A stretch of 64,000 nucleotides of DNA from Hymenobacter mellowenesis (GCF_030581005.1 NZ_JAUQSX010000004.1:124001-188000); one strand, 5' to 3'. Positions 25,270-33,742 are shown, numbered from the stretch's first letter. Notes: generated from the sequence alone by a model not told the origin. A program made the numbers and translations.

Positions 25270-25300
25270 CAAATGTATGGTAGGTACTTTGTAAAGCAAG
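25270..25300 (-). promoter_or_regulatory. Promoter of the secreted-protein gene
   Basis: On the minus strand, CTTG (25297-25300), exactly 19 bp, then TACATTTG (25270-25277), a textbook Bacteroidota promoter. Confidence 0.75.
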
Positions 25301-25304
25301 GTAC
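25284..25304. promoter_or_regulatory. Candidate operator palindrome over the -33 element
   Basis: GTACTTTG-TAAAG-CAAGGTAC is an 8-bp inverted repeat with one mismatch that covers the -33 box and part of the spacer of the promoter at 25270-25300. Its position suggests a repressor site (inference). Confidence 0.4.
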
Positions 25305-25760
25305 TGTTTCAATTAATGTGCCTTTTGTGTATTTTGATGCCCGTTATGCATTGATTTTCAGCGAGAAAATTTTTAAGAAAAATTTCAGGTAGTTCGCTTA
25401 GTCCTTGGTCAGGTGGTTAGTGGAAGGCGTTTGGGCTGGCGGGGCAGGCTTGGCGGACGCGGGTAGCTTGGGGCGAAGGCATCGAAATGCGGGAACTGGT
25501 AGAAAGATGCATCAGTGGCGGACCGGGTTGCCTGGGGGCTTTCAAATGTGGATACCGCCAATGAAGGCGAACGTTACAGGCCGAAATAATTTTTTTATTT
25601 ATTGCTGCATTGAGTGAAGAAGCACTGGCCCAGGCCAGCCACAGCAGGAGCGAAGCAGAGCGGAGAAAAGCCAGAAAACGCCGGTGCAACGGTTCGGCGC
25701 AGCAGCCGGTCAGACTGGCTGAAACCTGCAAGCGCTGTTCCTCCACTCCCTTTCCTCCTT
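25305..25760. other. Gene-free spacer upstream of serpin gene
   Basis: The part to about 25390 is AT-rich and the rest is GC-rich. The serpin frame is open back to 25614 but that part encodes a basic, unlikely N-terminus ahead of a good lipoprotein signal. I see no RNA gene or clear promoter. Confidence 0.4.
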
Positions 25761-27008
25761 ATGCCCGCTTTCATCTCCAAACCCGCGCTGCTGGGCCTGC
25801 TGGCCGGCACCCTGCTCTTCCCGGCCTGCCAGAAGCACGATGTGGCCGACCCCAACCCAGCCCCCGAAGCCCTGCCCACGCGGCCCCTCACCACCGCCGA
25901 GCGTAGCACGGTGAGCAGCGCCAACGACTTTGCGTTTGAGGCATTCGGCAAGTTGCGCACGGCCGCGCCGGCCGATAACCTGTGCATCTCGCCGCTGAGC
26001 ATTTCGGCGGCCCTCACCATGGCCTACAACGGCGCCGACGGCACCACCAAGGCCGCCATGAAGCAAACGCTGGGCTTCCAGCCGCTCACCGATACGCAAA
26101 TCAACGAGGCGTACCAGAGCTTGTTTGCGCTGCTGGGCGGGCTCGACCCACGGGTGACGTTCACCACGGGCAATTCCATCTGGTACGGGCAGCAGTACCG
26201 GCTGCAGGCCCCGTTTGTGCAAGCCAACCAGCAGTATTTTGGGGCCACGGTGCGGCCGTTGGCTTTTGGGGCACCGGCGGCGGCGGCCACCATCAACGAT
26301 TGGGTGAATACCCAAACGCGCGGCAAGATTCCCACCATCATCAACGGCACGACGCCCAACGACGTGATGTACCTGGTGAATGCACTTTACTTCAAAGGCG
26401 CCTGGACGTACCGCTTCGACCCGCAAAACACGCGCCCCGGCACGTTCAACCGCGAAAACGGCACCACCACGACCACCGACTTTATGGGCCTGACCACCGG
26501 CTACTACCGCCGCTACCAGGATGCCCAGCTGCAGCTCATCGACCTGCCTTATGGCAACCGGCGCTTCAGCATGACGTTTGTGGTGCCGCGGGGCCAGGCC
26601 ACTTTGGCCAGCGTGGCCAGCCGCCTCACCCGCGCCCAGCTCAACACCTGGCTGGCCGCCACCGATTCGACCAGCTTGCAGCTGCGGCTACCCAAATTCA
26701 AGTTCTCCTACGAGGAGGAGCTGAGCAGCATGCTGACGCAGCTGGGCATGGGCGAAGCTTTTTCGGGCCAGGCCAACTTCAGCCGGCTGTTCGATGGCGG
26801 CCCTTCGAGCCTGTCCATCAGCGCGGTGCAGCACAAAACATTTCTGGAAGTGAACGAGGAAGGCACTGAAGCTGCGGCCGTGACTTCGGTGGGCATCGTG
26901 ACGACCTCCATTCCGCCTACCACGCTGATTGACCGGCCGTTTCTGTTTCTGATTCGGGAGAAGTCGTCGGGCGCCATCCTGTTCATCGGCCAGCTGACGA
27001 ACCCGTAG
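25761..27008 (+). CDS. Serpin (serine protease inhibitor) lipoprotein
   Basis: This is a 415-residue serpin with a lipoprotein signal (LLFPAC, Cys23), so it is membrane-anchored outside the cytoplasm. Family signatures are NLCISPLSISAALTMAYNGA, VNALYFKGAWTYRF, LPKFKFSYEEEL, and the hinge NEEGTEAAAVTS just before the reactive loop; the C-terminal strand is DRPFLFLIREKSSGAILFIG. The hinge (E-E-G-T-E-A-A-A) is the inhibitory type, so it should trap a protease. Counting 17 residues from the first hinge Glu puts P1-P1' at about Thr-Ser in IVTTSIPP. The target could be a host, self or competitor protease. Confidence 0.93.
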   Translation: MPAFISKPALLGLLAGTLLFPACQKHDVADPNPAPEALPTRPLTTAERSTVSSANDFAFEAFGKLRTAAPADNLCISPLSISAALTMAYNGADGTTKAAMKQTLGFQPLTDTQINEAYQSLFALLGGLDPRVTFTTGNSIWYGQQYRLQAPFVQANQQYFGATVRPLAFGAPAAAATINDWVNTQTRGKIPTIINGTTPNDVMYLVNALYFKGAWTYRFDPQNTRPGTFNRENGTTTTTDFMGLTTGYYRRYQDAQLQLIDLPYGNRRFSMTFVVPRGQATLASVASRLTRAQLNTWLAATDSTSLQLRLPKFKFSYEEELSSMLTQLGMGEAFSGQANFSRLFDGGPSSLSISAVQHKTFLEVNEEGTEAAAVTSVGIVTTSIPPTTLIDRPFLFLIREKSSGAILFIGQLTNP

Positions 27009-27032
27009 AAGTAAAGGCTTGGCTAATTAAGC

Positions 27033-27065
27033 CGTCATGTCTCGGCAAGCTCGACATGACGTTCT
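27033..27065. repeat. Dispersed palindromic repeat, copy 9 (internal deletion)
   Basis: Only GTC from the left end followed by the terminal 29 bases of a right arm (ATGTCTCGGCAAGCTCGACA...) remain, of the copy 4 variant. The joint falls on ATGTC, which occurs in both arms of that variant, suggesting deletion between short direct repeats. Confidence 0.75.
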
Positions 27066-27092
27066 ATTGTCCGGAGTTAATCCTCCAAGCCA

Positions 27093-27509
27093 TTAGCAAT
27101 GCTGGCGCTGGTAGTGCATCTGGAGCACGGTGTCGAGCTTTTCGGGCGTCAGGGGCTTGTTGATGCGGCCGGCGGCGGGCAGTTGTTCGAGATGGGCGAG
27201 GTCGCGCGCATCCATGGATGTGGTGAGCACCACCACGGTGGTGGCGTGCCGCTGGGCCGGCGGCAGCTGCTGAAAAGCCCGCAAAAACTCGATGCCGTTC
27301 ATGATGGGCATCTGAATATCGAGCAAAATGAGCGCGGGGTAGCTGGGGCGGGGGCCGCTGCTGGCGCGCTGCAGCTCCACGAGGGCCTCCTGGCCGTTGC
27401 CGGCCACGAGAATGCGCTCGGCCACGTCGAGCCGCTTGAGCAGCCGCTCGTTGAGGAAATTATTGGTCGGGTCGTCGTCGACCAGCAACACGCTGGTAAG
27501 TTTGGGCAT
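27093..27509 (-). CDS. Single-domain response regulator (CheY-like)
   Basis: This 138-residue receiver domain has D11-D13 (LVDDDPT) as acidic residues, D64 (LLDIQMP) as phosphoacceptor, VVVLTTSM as the switch Thr region and NKPLT with the conserved Lys. It has no output domain. It lies 33 bp downstream of a histidine kinase gene on the same strand, so the two probably form a phosphotransfer pair like the phytochrome-associated Rcp1 type. It is related to the receiver at 5306-5716. Confidence 0.93.
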   Translation of the reverse strand: MPKLTSVLLVDDDPTNNFLNERLLKRLDVAERILVAGNGQEALVELQRASSGPRPSYPALILLDIQMPIMNGIEFLRAFQQLPPAQRHATTVVVLTTSMDARDLAHLEQLPAAGRINKPLTPEKLDTVLQMHYQRQHC

Positions 27510-27542
27510 AGCTCCGACCTACGCAAAACCCTACGGCCGGGT

Positions 27543-30110
27543 TTACGCGCGGTTGGGCAACAGCACCGTGAAGATGGTGCCCGCGCCGGGCGTGCTCGCT
27601 ACCTGAATGGTACCGCCGGCGTTTTCCACCATGCGCTTCACCATGTAGAGGCCTACGCCGGTGCCTTCCACGTGGGTGTGCAGGCGCCGAAACATCACGA
27701 AGAGCTTGCTCTGCTCGGCCGGGCTCAGGCCCAGGCCGTTGTCCTGCACTTCGAGCCGCACCTGGCCCGCAGGGCAGGTGGCGCGCAGCAGCACGCGCGG
27801 GGGCCGGGTGGGAGCGTGGTACTTGATGGCGTTGCTGAGCAGGTTGTAAACGATGCTGCGCAGGTTTTTGGGCGAGAAACGCACGGTGGGACACTCGGCC
27901 ACGTCGATGACGAGCTGGCCGTGGGTGGCGGCCAGGGCGGGCGCCAGGTCGAGCTGCACCGACTCGACCAGGGCCAGCAGGGCCACGGTTTCGGCCGGTT
28001 CGGCGTGGGCCTGCTGCAGCTTGCTGACGTCGGTGAGGTGCACGAGGGTGCGCTGAAAGCGGTCGACAGAACCGCGCATGAGGCCCAGCAGGTGGGTCAC
28101 GTCGGCATCCTGGCGCACGGGTTCGGGCAGTTGCTCTTCCAAGGCCAGCAGCAGGCCTTCGATGTTGGCGATGGGCGCCTTGAGGTCGTGCGAGGCCGTG
28201 TACACGAACGTGTCCAGGTCCACGTTGGTGTAGCTCAGGCGGTCGTTGGTGTCGCGCAGCTCCTCGTTGGCGGCCAGCATCTCTTCGTTGATGGCGGCCA
28301 GCTCTTCGTTCAGCTCCTGCACTTGCTCACGGGCCTCCACCTGGTCGGTAATGTCGGTGACGAGGGCATAAAAGCCGCGCACCTCGCCGTTTTTTTCGTC
28401 CGGAATGTAGTCGGTGTGAATGTGGCGCACGAAGTCCTTGCGGTAGGGCATGCGCGCCTCAAACGCCAGCCGCTCGCCGGCCAGGGCCCGGTCGATGTAG
28501 CCCCGGGCGTTGGCGTAGGCCGCTTCGCCCACCACCTCGCGCACGGGCAGGCCCAGCAGCCTGGCGGGGTCCTGGTTGAACCAGGCGCGGTAGGCGTGGT
28601 TCATGAACCGGTAGCGTCGCTCCACGTCGATGTAGGAAATGAGCACGGGCAGGGCATCGGTGAGCAGGCGCAGGCGCTGGGCTGCGGCCTCGGCGGCCTG
28701 GCGGGCGTGCACCTTGGCCGTCGAATCCACAATAAAGGCCAGGATGCCGGTGGTTTGCCCGTCGTCGTCGCGCAGGGGCTGGTACACGAAGTCGACGTAG
28801 ATGGGCTTAGTTTTTCCGGTGCCGGGGTCAAATAGCTCGAGAAGGGCTTCCTTCGCTTCAAACGGCTGGCCGGTGAGATACACTTCGTCGAGGCGGCCTA
28901 CGAAGCCCTGCGCCACCACTTCCGGCAAGGTTTCGGCCACGGTGCGCCCCAGCCGGGGCCGCTGGGCCGTGAGCTGCTGGTAGGGCTCGTTGAAAAAGCT
29001 GTAGCGATGCTCGGGGCCGGCCAGCGTGGCAATGGACGCCGGCACCTGGCGCAGCACCTGGCGCAGCAGGGCCTGCTGCTGCTGCAGCTCGCGGGTGCGG
29101 GCGCTCACGCGGGTTTCCAGCTCCTGGTTGAGAAGGTGCAATTCCTGCTGCGCGTGCGTGAGGGCGGTATTGGCGTTCAGGAACTCGTCGTTGCTGGCCC
29201 GCAGCTCTTCGTTGATGGCGGCCAGCTCCTCGTTCAGCTCCTGCACCTGCTGGCGGGCCAGTACCTGCGGCGTCACGTCGTAGGCAAACACAAAAATGCC
29301 GTTGATGGCCCCCGTACGGGCGTGCCGGGCTTGGTAGATGAAGTTGTAGTAACGTTTTTCCAGCTCCTGGCGGCCCTCGTTGTCGTGGTCGAGCTGCACG
29401 AGCATTTCGTTGGCCCGGAAGGTTTCGCCGGTGCGGTACACGTTGTCGAGCAGGTCGAAAATGGGCTGGCCAGCCAGCTCCGGCATGGCCTCGGCAATGG
29501 CGCGGCCCAGCAGCGGACGCGGCCCTACCAGGGCCTGGTAGGGCGGGTTCACGAAGCCAAAAACGTGCTCGGGCCCCTCAAACACGCAAATCATGGCCGG
29601 GGCATCGTGCAGCAGCAGTTCCAGTTGTTCGCGCTCGCGCTCCACTTCGGCGCGGGCATCCAACTCGCGCACCTGGCTGGCGCGCAGGGCCTGCTCAGTG
29701 GCCGTGCGGGGCTGGTCGTTGGTGTCGGTGAAGCTCACCACCAGCACTTCGCCCTGGCGCCGGGCCACCAGCAGGTAGTAGCCGTCGAGGCCGTCGTGCT
29801 GGTAGTTGTTCTCGCGGCGCGCAGTCTGGTCCGAGAGAAAGGCGTCGCGGTAAAACGCGAACACGCCCGCCGCCTCGGCCGTGGGGTAAATGGTGCGAAA
29901 CGACTCGGCCGGGCGCTGGGGCAGCCGCAGCATCTGCTGCGCGGCGGGGTTGAGGTGCTCCAGGTGAAAGTCGGCGACGGCCGTGCCGGCGGCGTCGTAC
30001 ACGGGCCGCATCAGCATCACGCCGCTCTGCGAAATGTCGAGCAGCACGCGCAGCAGGTCTTCCGAAGCCGGCAGGTCGGGCGGCAGTGCAGACGGTTGGG
30101 AATCGGGCAT
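27543..30110 (-). CDS. Multi-PAS sensor histidine kinase
   Basis: This is an 855-residue soluble kinase without membrane segments. There are four PAS-like domains at about 15-125, 160-290, 345-475 and 480-595. The linkers after the second and fourth share a VQELNEELAAINEE coiled-coil segment. The HisKA H-box is FVYTASHDLKAP with H641. The HATPase_c part has NLLSNAIKYH (N box), QDNGLGLS (G1) and GTGVGLYMVKRM (G2). It is a cytoplasmic sensor whose PAS domains may bind redox or other small ligands. Its likely target is the receiver encoded just downstream. Confidence 0.93.
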   Translation of the reverse strand: MPDSQPSALPPDLPASEDLLRVLLDISQSGVMLMRPVYDAAGTAVADFHLEHLNPAAQQMLRLPQRPAESFRTIYPTAEAAGVFAFYRDAFLSDQTARRENNYQHDGLDGYYLLVARRQGEVLVVSFTDTNDQPRTATEQALRASQVRELDARAEVEREREQLELLLHDAPAMICVFEGPEHVFGFVNPPYQALVGPRPLLGRAIAEAMPELAGQPIFDLLDNVYRTGETFRANEMLVQLDHDNEGRQELEKRYYNFIYQARHARTGAINGIFVFAYDVTPQVLARQQVQELNEELAAINEELRASNDEFLNANTALTHAQQELHLLNQELETRVSARTRELQQQQALLRQVLRQVPASIATLAGPEHRYSFFNEPYQQLTAQRPRLGRTVAETLPEVVAQGFVGRLDEVYLTGQPFEAKEALLELFDPGTGKTKPIYVDFVYQPLRDDDGQTTGILAFIVDSTAKVHARQAAEAAAQRLRLLTDALPVLISYIDVERRYRFMNHAYRAWFNQDPARLLGLPVREVVGEAAYANARGYIDRALAGERLAFEARMPYRKDFVRHIHTDYIPDEKNGEVRGFYALVTDITDQVEAREQVQELNEELAAINEEMLAANEELRDTNDRLSYTNVDLDTFVYTASHDLKAPIANIEGLLLALEEQLPEPVRQDADVTHLLGLMRGSVDRFQRTLVHLTDVSKLQQAHAEPAETVALLALVESVQLDLAPALAATHGQLVIDVAECPTVRFSPKNLRSIVYNLLSNAIKYHAPTRPPRVLLRATCPAGQVRLEVQDNGLGLSPAEQSKLFVMFRRLHTHVEGTGVGLYMVKRMVENAGGTIQVASTPGAGTIFTVLLPNRA

Positions 30111-30200
30111 AAAAACGGGGCGAAGTCCGAAATACAGCCACTAATGTACCAGCCGCCGCCCCACAAACCCGCCGGCGAGCCCCGCCGGGCGGGCCGCCGA

Positions 30201-30563
30201 CTACAGCCGCTCCACAAAAATAAGCCGGTTGCTGAACGGGTCCGTTACGGTCATTTCCAGGGCCGTGGGGTCGTAGAACGGGGTTTCGAGGCCGGGCCGG
30301 TTGTACTTGTACTCCTTGGCCAGCAGCTGCTGATGAAAGGGCGCCAGGTGCACGAAGTCGTCGATGAACACCCGCGCGCCCGGCGAGCCGTCGCCGTGGT
30401 GCTCGGAGAGGTGCAGCGTCACGTCGTTGAGCGTCACCTGCAAGTACGCCGGGCTACCTTCCGGCCGGTGCTCCCAATCGATGCGGAAGCCCAGCCACCG
30501 GATGTAAAATTCCAGGGCTTTGTCGTAGTCGAAAATGCGGAGGATGGGCTTGACCGTGGCCAT
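30201..30563 (-). CDS. VOC / glyoxalase superfamily protein (bleomycin-resistance type)
   Basis: This 120-residue VOC protein begins ATVKPILRIFDYDKALEFYI with WLGFRIDWEHRP as the first beta-alpha module. A second module has VTLHLSEHHGDGSPGARVFI and the C-terminal DPFSNRLIFVERL. This order (RIFDYDKALEFY...D.FGNRL.F) is typical of glyoxalase/BRP proteins that bind toxic small molecules. ATG 30563 is supported by a TACATTTG -7 element on the minus strand at 30587-30594. The substrate is not known. Confidence 0.87.
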   Translation of the reverse strand: MATVKPILRIFDYDKALEFYIRWLGFRIDWEHRPEGSPAYLQVTLNDVTLHLSEHHGDGSPGARVFIDDFVHLAPFHQQLLAKEYKYNRPGLETPFYDPTALEMTVTDPFSNRLIFVERL

Positions 30564-30586
30564 AAAGCAAGGAAATGGTGCACCGG

Positions 30587-30594
30587 CAAATGTA
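30587..30594 (-). promoter_or_regulatory. -7 element of the VOC gene
   Basis: The minus strand reads TACATTTG 23 bp upstream of the ATG at 30563. No clear -33 is present. Confidence 0.45.
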
Positions 30595-30713
30595 GGAAAA
30601 CCCGCCGGCCGCCGCCCTTTCCGCCCGGGCCATGCAACCCCGCCGCCGGGCTGCCGGTCAGGCATTCAGACGGGCAGTCGCCCGCTTGTTTCACTTCCAA
30701 CTCAACGGCTGTC

Positions 30714-31082
30714 ATGCGTCTTCACTACCTTTTTTCTGTTGGTTTGCTGGCGGGCGTGGGCCTGGCCGGCTGCACTACCAAAACGAACGTCGAGCCGGAA
30801 GCGCCCTGCGGCACCTACGCCACCGTGCGCCTCTGCCACGGCATGACCATGATGTGCCTCACCCAGCACACCACCCTGGAGCTGGCCGACGGCACCCGCC
30901 TGCGCCCCAGCGGCCCCGCCTGGGATGCTTACCTGCCGCACCAGGCCGACGGGCAGACGCTCAGCATCGGCTACAAACCGGGCCAGGCGCTGCCCGCTGG
31001 CGATATAGGCAACGTGCAGGCCACCCTCACCTGCCTGGAAGAAGTGATGCGGTGCGGCACCCCAGCGCCCGGCGGCAACTAA
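30714..31082 (+). CDS. Small hypothetical lipoprotein
   Basis: This 122-residue lipoprotein has the signal MRLHYLFSVGLLAGVGLAGC (Cys20). The mature part carries five further cysteines (CGTYATVRLCHGMTMMCL and LTCLEEVMRC), so disulfides are likely in the periplasm or outside. No family recognised. It ends at a terminator at 31112-31144. Confidence 0.7.
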   Translation: MRLHYLFSVGLLAGVGLAGCTTKTNVEPEAPCGTYATVRLCHGMTMMCLTQHTTLELADGTRLRPSGPAWDAYLPHQADGQTLSIGYKPGQALPAGDIGNVQATLTCLEEVMRCGTPAPGGN

Positions 31083-31111
31083 CGCCCGCGCCTAGATGGT
31101 TTGCCGTTTGC

Positions 31112-31144
31112 AAAAGCCTCGTCCGTAGCCGGCGGGGCTTTTTT
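31112..31144 (+). terminator. Rho-independent terminator
   Basis: AAAAGCCTCGTC, short loop, GGCGGGGCTTTTTT. It is a variant of the GCCYCGCCAG palindromes found further on. Confidence 0.75.
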
Positions 31145-31222
31145 GCTGCTCGCCCGGGCCGCCGCAACCCGCTGCTGGGTAGCGTAGTATGCTTTAGTTC
31201 ACGCTTTAACCCTTTCCACATC

Positions 31223-31573
31223 ATGTCCACCGCCAAGCACTCCGAACCCACCGACATTTATACCTCCTTTAAGGAAGACGTCAACATGACCGCCGCCGAG
31301 CTCACCAAGTGGCTCAAAACCGACGAATCCAAATCCGTGGGCCAGGACAGCGGCGACGGGCAGAGTATCGGCCACCATTCCGGCGAGCGCATCGTCGAAA
31401 TCCTGGGTAAGAAAAAAGCTGACCTCACGCCCGCCGACGAAGCCCACATGCACAAGGTGCACAGCTACGTGGCCCGCCACTCGGCCCAGGGCCCGCACCA
31501 CCAGAAGGACGTGGAAACCTCGCCCTGGCGCTATTCGCTCATGAACTGGGGCCACGACCCGCTCAAGAAATAG
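31223..31573 (+). CDS. DUF3140-family protein
   Basis: This 116-residue soluble protein contains YTSFKEDVNMTAAELTKWLK, DESKSVGQ and GERIVEILGKKKADLTPADE, then HMHKVHSYVARHSAQGP and ETSPWRYSLMNWGHDPLK. This order is that of DUF3140 (DNA-binding-protein-like, often in plasmid or stress contexts). The function is not established. ATG 31223 begins the conserved part almost directly. Confidence 0.8.
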   Translation: MSTAKHSEPTDIYTSFKEDVNMTAAELTKWLKTDESKSVGQDSGDGQSIGHHSGERIVEILGKKKADLTPADEAHMHKVHSYVARHSAQGPHHQKDVETSPWRYSLMNWGHDPLKK

Positions 31574-31656
31574 GCCATCGGGCGCCGGGCTGGCTGGTTT
31601 TGGGCAGCCCGGAGGCCGCTCGGGAGGGAAAACCCCCAAGCCAGCCGATAAACCTG

Positions 31657-31688
31657 CCCGGTTCGACGGTGAAATGCGCCGAACCGGG
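31657..31688. repeat. Small inverted repeat after DUF3140 gene
   Basis: CCCGGTTCG (31657-31665) and CGAACCGGG (31680-31688) are perfect 9-bp arms around a 14-base loop. It may act as a transcription end or be a small repeat element. Confidence 0.5.
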
Positions 31689-31782
31689 CCGGGCCGCCCG
31701 GCTACGGCACAGGGCTTGCAAAGGGACAATCAAGCGCTTGATAATGCAATCAACCGCGAATTCACCTTCCACTTTCCTTGCC

Positions 31783-32076
31783 ATGAAAACCTCCCTCTTT
31801 TCGCTTGTTGCCGCCCTGGGCCTGTTTGCTGCCACCGTTTCTTCGGCCGCTGCCGCCCCTTATCCTCCCCTGAAAGACCGCCGCGAAATGGCCCGCATCG
31901 AACGCGAACGGGCCCTCGAACGGGAACGCCGCGAAGCCATCCAGCGCGAGCAGCAGCGCCGCCTCATAGCCGAGCGCGCCCGCCTCGAAGCCCAGCGCCG
32001 CTCCGAGCAGCAGCGCGCCGCCGAACGCGCCCGCTGGGAAGCCCAGCACCGCTACGATGGCCGCGGCCGCCGCTAA
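31783..32076 (+). CDS. Small secreted Arg/Glu-rich coiled-coil protein
   Basis: This is a 97-residue protein with a clear signal peptide (MKTSLFSLVAALGLFAATVS, cleavage near SAAAAPYP). The mature 70 residues are almost only Arg, Glu, Gln and Ala (ERERALERERREAIQREQQR), predicted as one charged helix or coiled coil. No family or function is recognised; it may be a periplasmic structural or metal/nucleic-acid contacting protein. Confidence 0.65.
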   Translation: MKTSLFSLVAALGLFAATVSSAAAAPYPPLKDRREMARIERERALERERREAIQREQQRRLIAERARLEAQRRSEQQRAAERARWEAQHRYDGRGRR

Positions 32077-32096
32077 GGCTGCTCGTCAAGACTAAT

Positions 32097-32133
32097 AAAA
32101 AAAGCCCCGCCAGTATCTGGCAGGGCTTTTTTT
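32097..32133. terminator. Bidirectional palindromic terminator (GCCYCGCCAG family)
   Basis: AAAAAAAGCCCCGCCAG-TAT-CTGGCAGGGCTTTTTTT between convergent genes. It is the first clear member of the palindrome family that separates genes up to 48.7 kb. Confidence 0.88.
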
Positions 32134-32177
32134 ATTGCCAAACAGGAGGACGTTCGATTTGACCATTGACCTACGTC

Positions 32178-33503
32178 CTAATCCGGCTTGAGCGGCGTCA
32201 CGGCCGGGCCGGCGCTTTGCGCGGCCGTCAGGGGCGCGCCGTTGAGGGTGACGTTTTCGAATTTGATGTCTGAATACTTATTTGGAAAAGCGGCCTGGTC
32301 GGCGGTGGCGGCTATGTTTTTGAAGGTGATGTTCGAGACTTTGTCGGTGGGGTTGCCGTTGAGGACGGCGAATTGCTTGCACTTCACCTGCACGTTGGAA
32401 ATGCTGATATTGCGGATGGTGCCGAAGGGCTTTTCGGTGCTGCCGGCCATGTTGAAAAACTGCGTCCAGGGCGAGAGCGTGACGATGGTGCCGCAACGCC
32501 CGGTGATTTTGTCGATGGTGATATTTTCGTAGACCTGGTAGGTGTCGGGGCGCATTTTGAAGAGCAGCACGGGCCGCTCGTTGTCCATCCGGCAGTTGCG
32601 CATGGTGATGCGGTTGGCGTGGATGCACTCGCTGCCGCACGTCAGGGCCGCGTGCACTTCGCCGAAGGTGCAGTTTTCGACCAGCACGTCCTCGATGGGA
32701 CCGTTTTCGGGCAAATGCTGGGCCGTCGGGCCCTTGCCGCCCTTGATGGCGATGCCATCGTCGTTCACCGAGATATAGCAGTTGCGGACGGTCACTTTCC
32801 GGCACACGTCGATGTCGATGGCGTCGGTGCTGGGCGCTTTCACCGGGCGGAAAGGCGAGCGGATGTCGCAGCCGTCGATGACGACGTTGTTGGACTGGTA
32901 AAGGTGGGTGGTCCAGAAGCCGGCGTTGTGCAGCTTCACGTCTTTAATGGTCACGTTGTCGGAGCCCCAGATGAAGACCAGGCGAGGCCGGTGCACCTCC
33001 AGGTTGGTGGCCGACTTGCCGATTTTCGACATCGAGTCGCGGTAAAACCAGAACCGCTTCCAGAACTTCAGTCCGTTGCCATCAATGGTGCCGGGGCCGT
33101 TGATGGTGAAGCCGTTCACCTGCTTGGCATTCACCAGCGCGGCATAGTAGTCCAGCTTCTGGCCCTCCATGCGCGAGGGCACCAGCGGGTAATCGGCAAT
33201 ATTATCGGAGCCCTTCAGCTTGGCGCCGGCCTGCAGGCGCAAGTTGGTGCCAGGCTTGAAAAACAGCGCCCCGCTCAGAAAAACGCCTTTCGGAACAACG
33301 ACGGTGCCCCCACCGGCGGCGGCGGCCTTGTCGATTGCTTTTTGAATGGCCCGCGTGTTCAGCTTGGTGCTGTCGGTGCTGGCGCCGTATTGGGTGATGA
33401 CGTATTCTTTGTCTTTGGGCGCGGCGGGCGCTTTCGGCGGGGCGGGGGCGTGGAGCACAAAGGCCGCCAGGCCAGCCGCCAGCGGCGCGAGAAGGAATTT
33501 CAT
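32178..33503 (-). CDS. Glycoside hydrolase family 28 (polygalacturonase-like)
   Basis: This is a 441-residue secreted right-handed beta-helix enzyme. The signal peptide is MKFLLAPLAAGLAAFVLHAP. Early pectate-lyase-like part: YVITQYGASTDSTKLNTRAI and GGGTVVVPKGVFLSGALF. The catalytic centre has STDAIDID (NTDGID motif), NDDGIAIKGG (DDCIA motif, with Gly for Cys) and CGSECIHANR. It would cleave alpha-1,4-galacturonan-like pectic chains outside or in the periplasm. ATG 33503 gives the signal peptide. There are no other carbohydrate genes nearby. Confidence 0.9.
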   Translation of the reverse strand: MKFLLAPLAAGLAAFVLHAPAPPKAPAAPKDKEYVITQYGASTDSTKLNTRAIQKAIDKAAAAGGGTVVVPKGVFLSGALFFKPGTNLRLQAGAKLKGSDNIADYPLVPSRMEGQKLDYYAALVNAKQVNGFTINGPGTIDGNGLKFWKRFWFYRDSMSKIGKSATNLEVHRPRLVFIWGSDNVTIKDVKLHNAGFWTTHLYQSNNVVIDGCDIRSPFRPVKAPSTDAIDIDVCRKVTVRNCYISVNDDGIAIKGGKGPTAQHLPENGPIEDVLVENCTFGEVHAALTCGSECIHANRITMRNCRMDNERPVLLFKMRPDTYQVYENITIDKITGRCGTIVTLSPWTQFFNMAGSTEKPFGTIRNISISNVQVKCKQFAVLNGNPTDKVSNITFKNIAATADQAAFPNKYSDIKFENVTLNGAPLTAAQSAGPAVTPLKPD

Positions 33504-33620
33504 GGGGCGGGAAAATGGTGAATAGCGCAAAGAAGCGCCCGCCAGTCGGTCGCACTGTTCTGTAGTTACCTGATGTGGTGGTTTTCGTAAGGGCGGGGCA
33601 GCTGCACCGTGTTGCAATGC

Positions 33621-33734
33621 TGACCGTCATGCAGAGCGCAGCGAAGCATCTCGCGTGCTCTCACTAATCAATGCCGTTCAACGATTGGGTTACTACCCAC
33701 GCGAGATGCTTCGCTGCGCTCTGCATGACGGTCA
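33621..33734. repeat. Dispersed palindromic repeat, copy 10
   Basis: Arms 33621-33657 and 33698-33734 (TGACCGTCATGCAGAGCG...) are perfect inverses. It lies between the GH28 and zinc-ribbon genes. Confidence 0.93.
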
Positions 33735-33742
33735 ATATCGAC

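Noticed and set aside
27099..31082. Long plus-strand frames of 578 and 691 codons
   Set aside because: They are mirror frames of the response regulator and PAS kinase genes on the minus strand; only the last part (30714-31082) is a real lipoprotein gene.
32373..33521. 382-residue plus-strand frame
   Set aside because: Antisense to the GH28 gene, whose catalytic motifs are clear.
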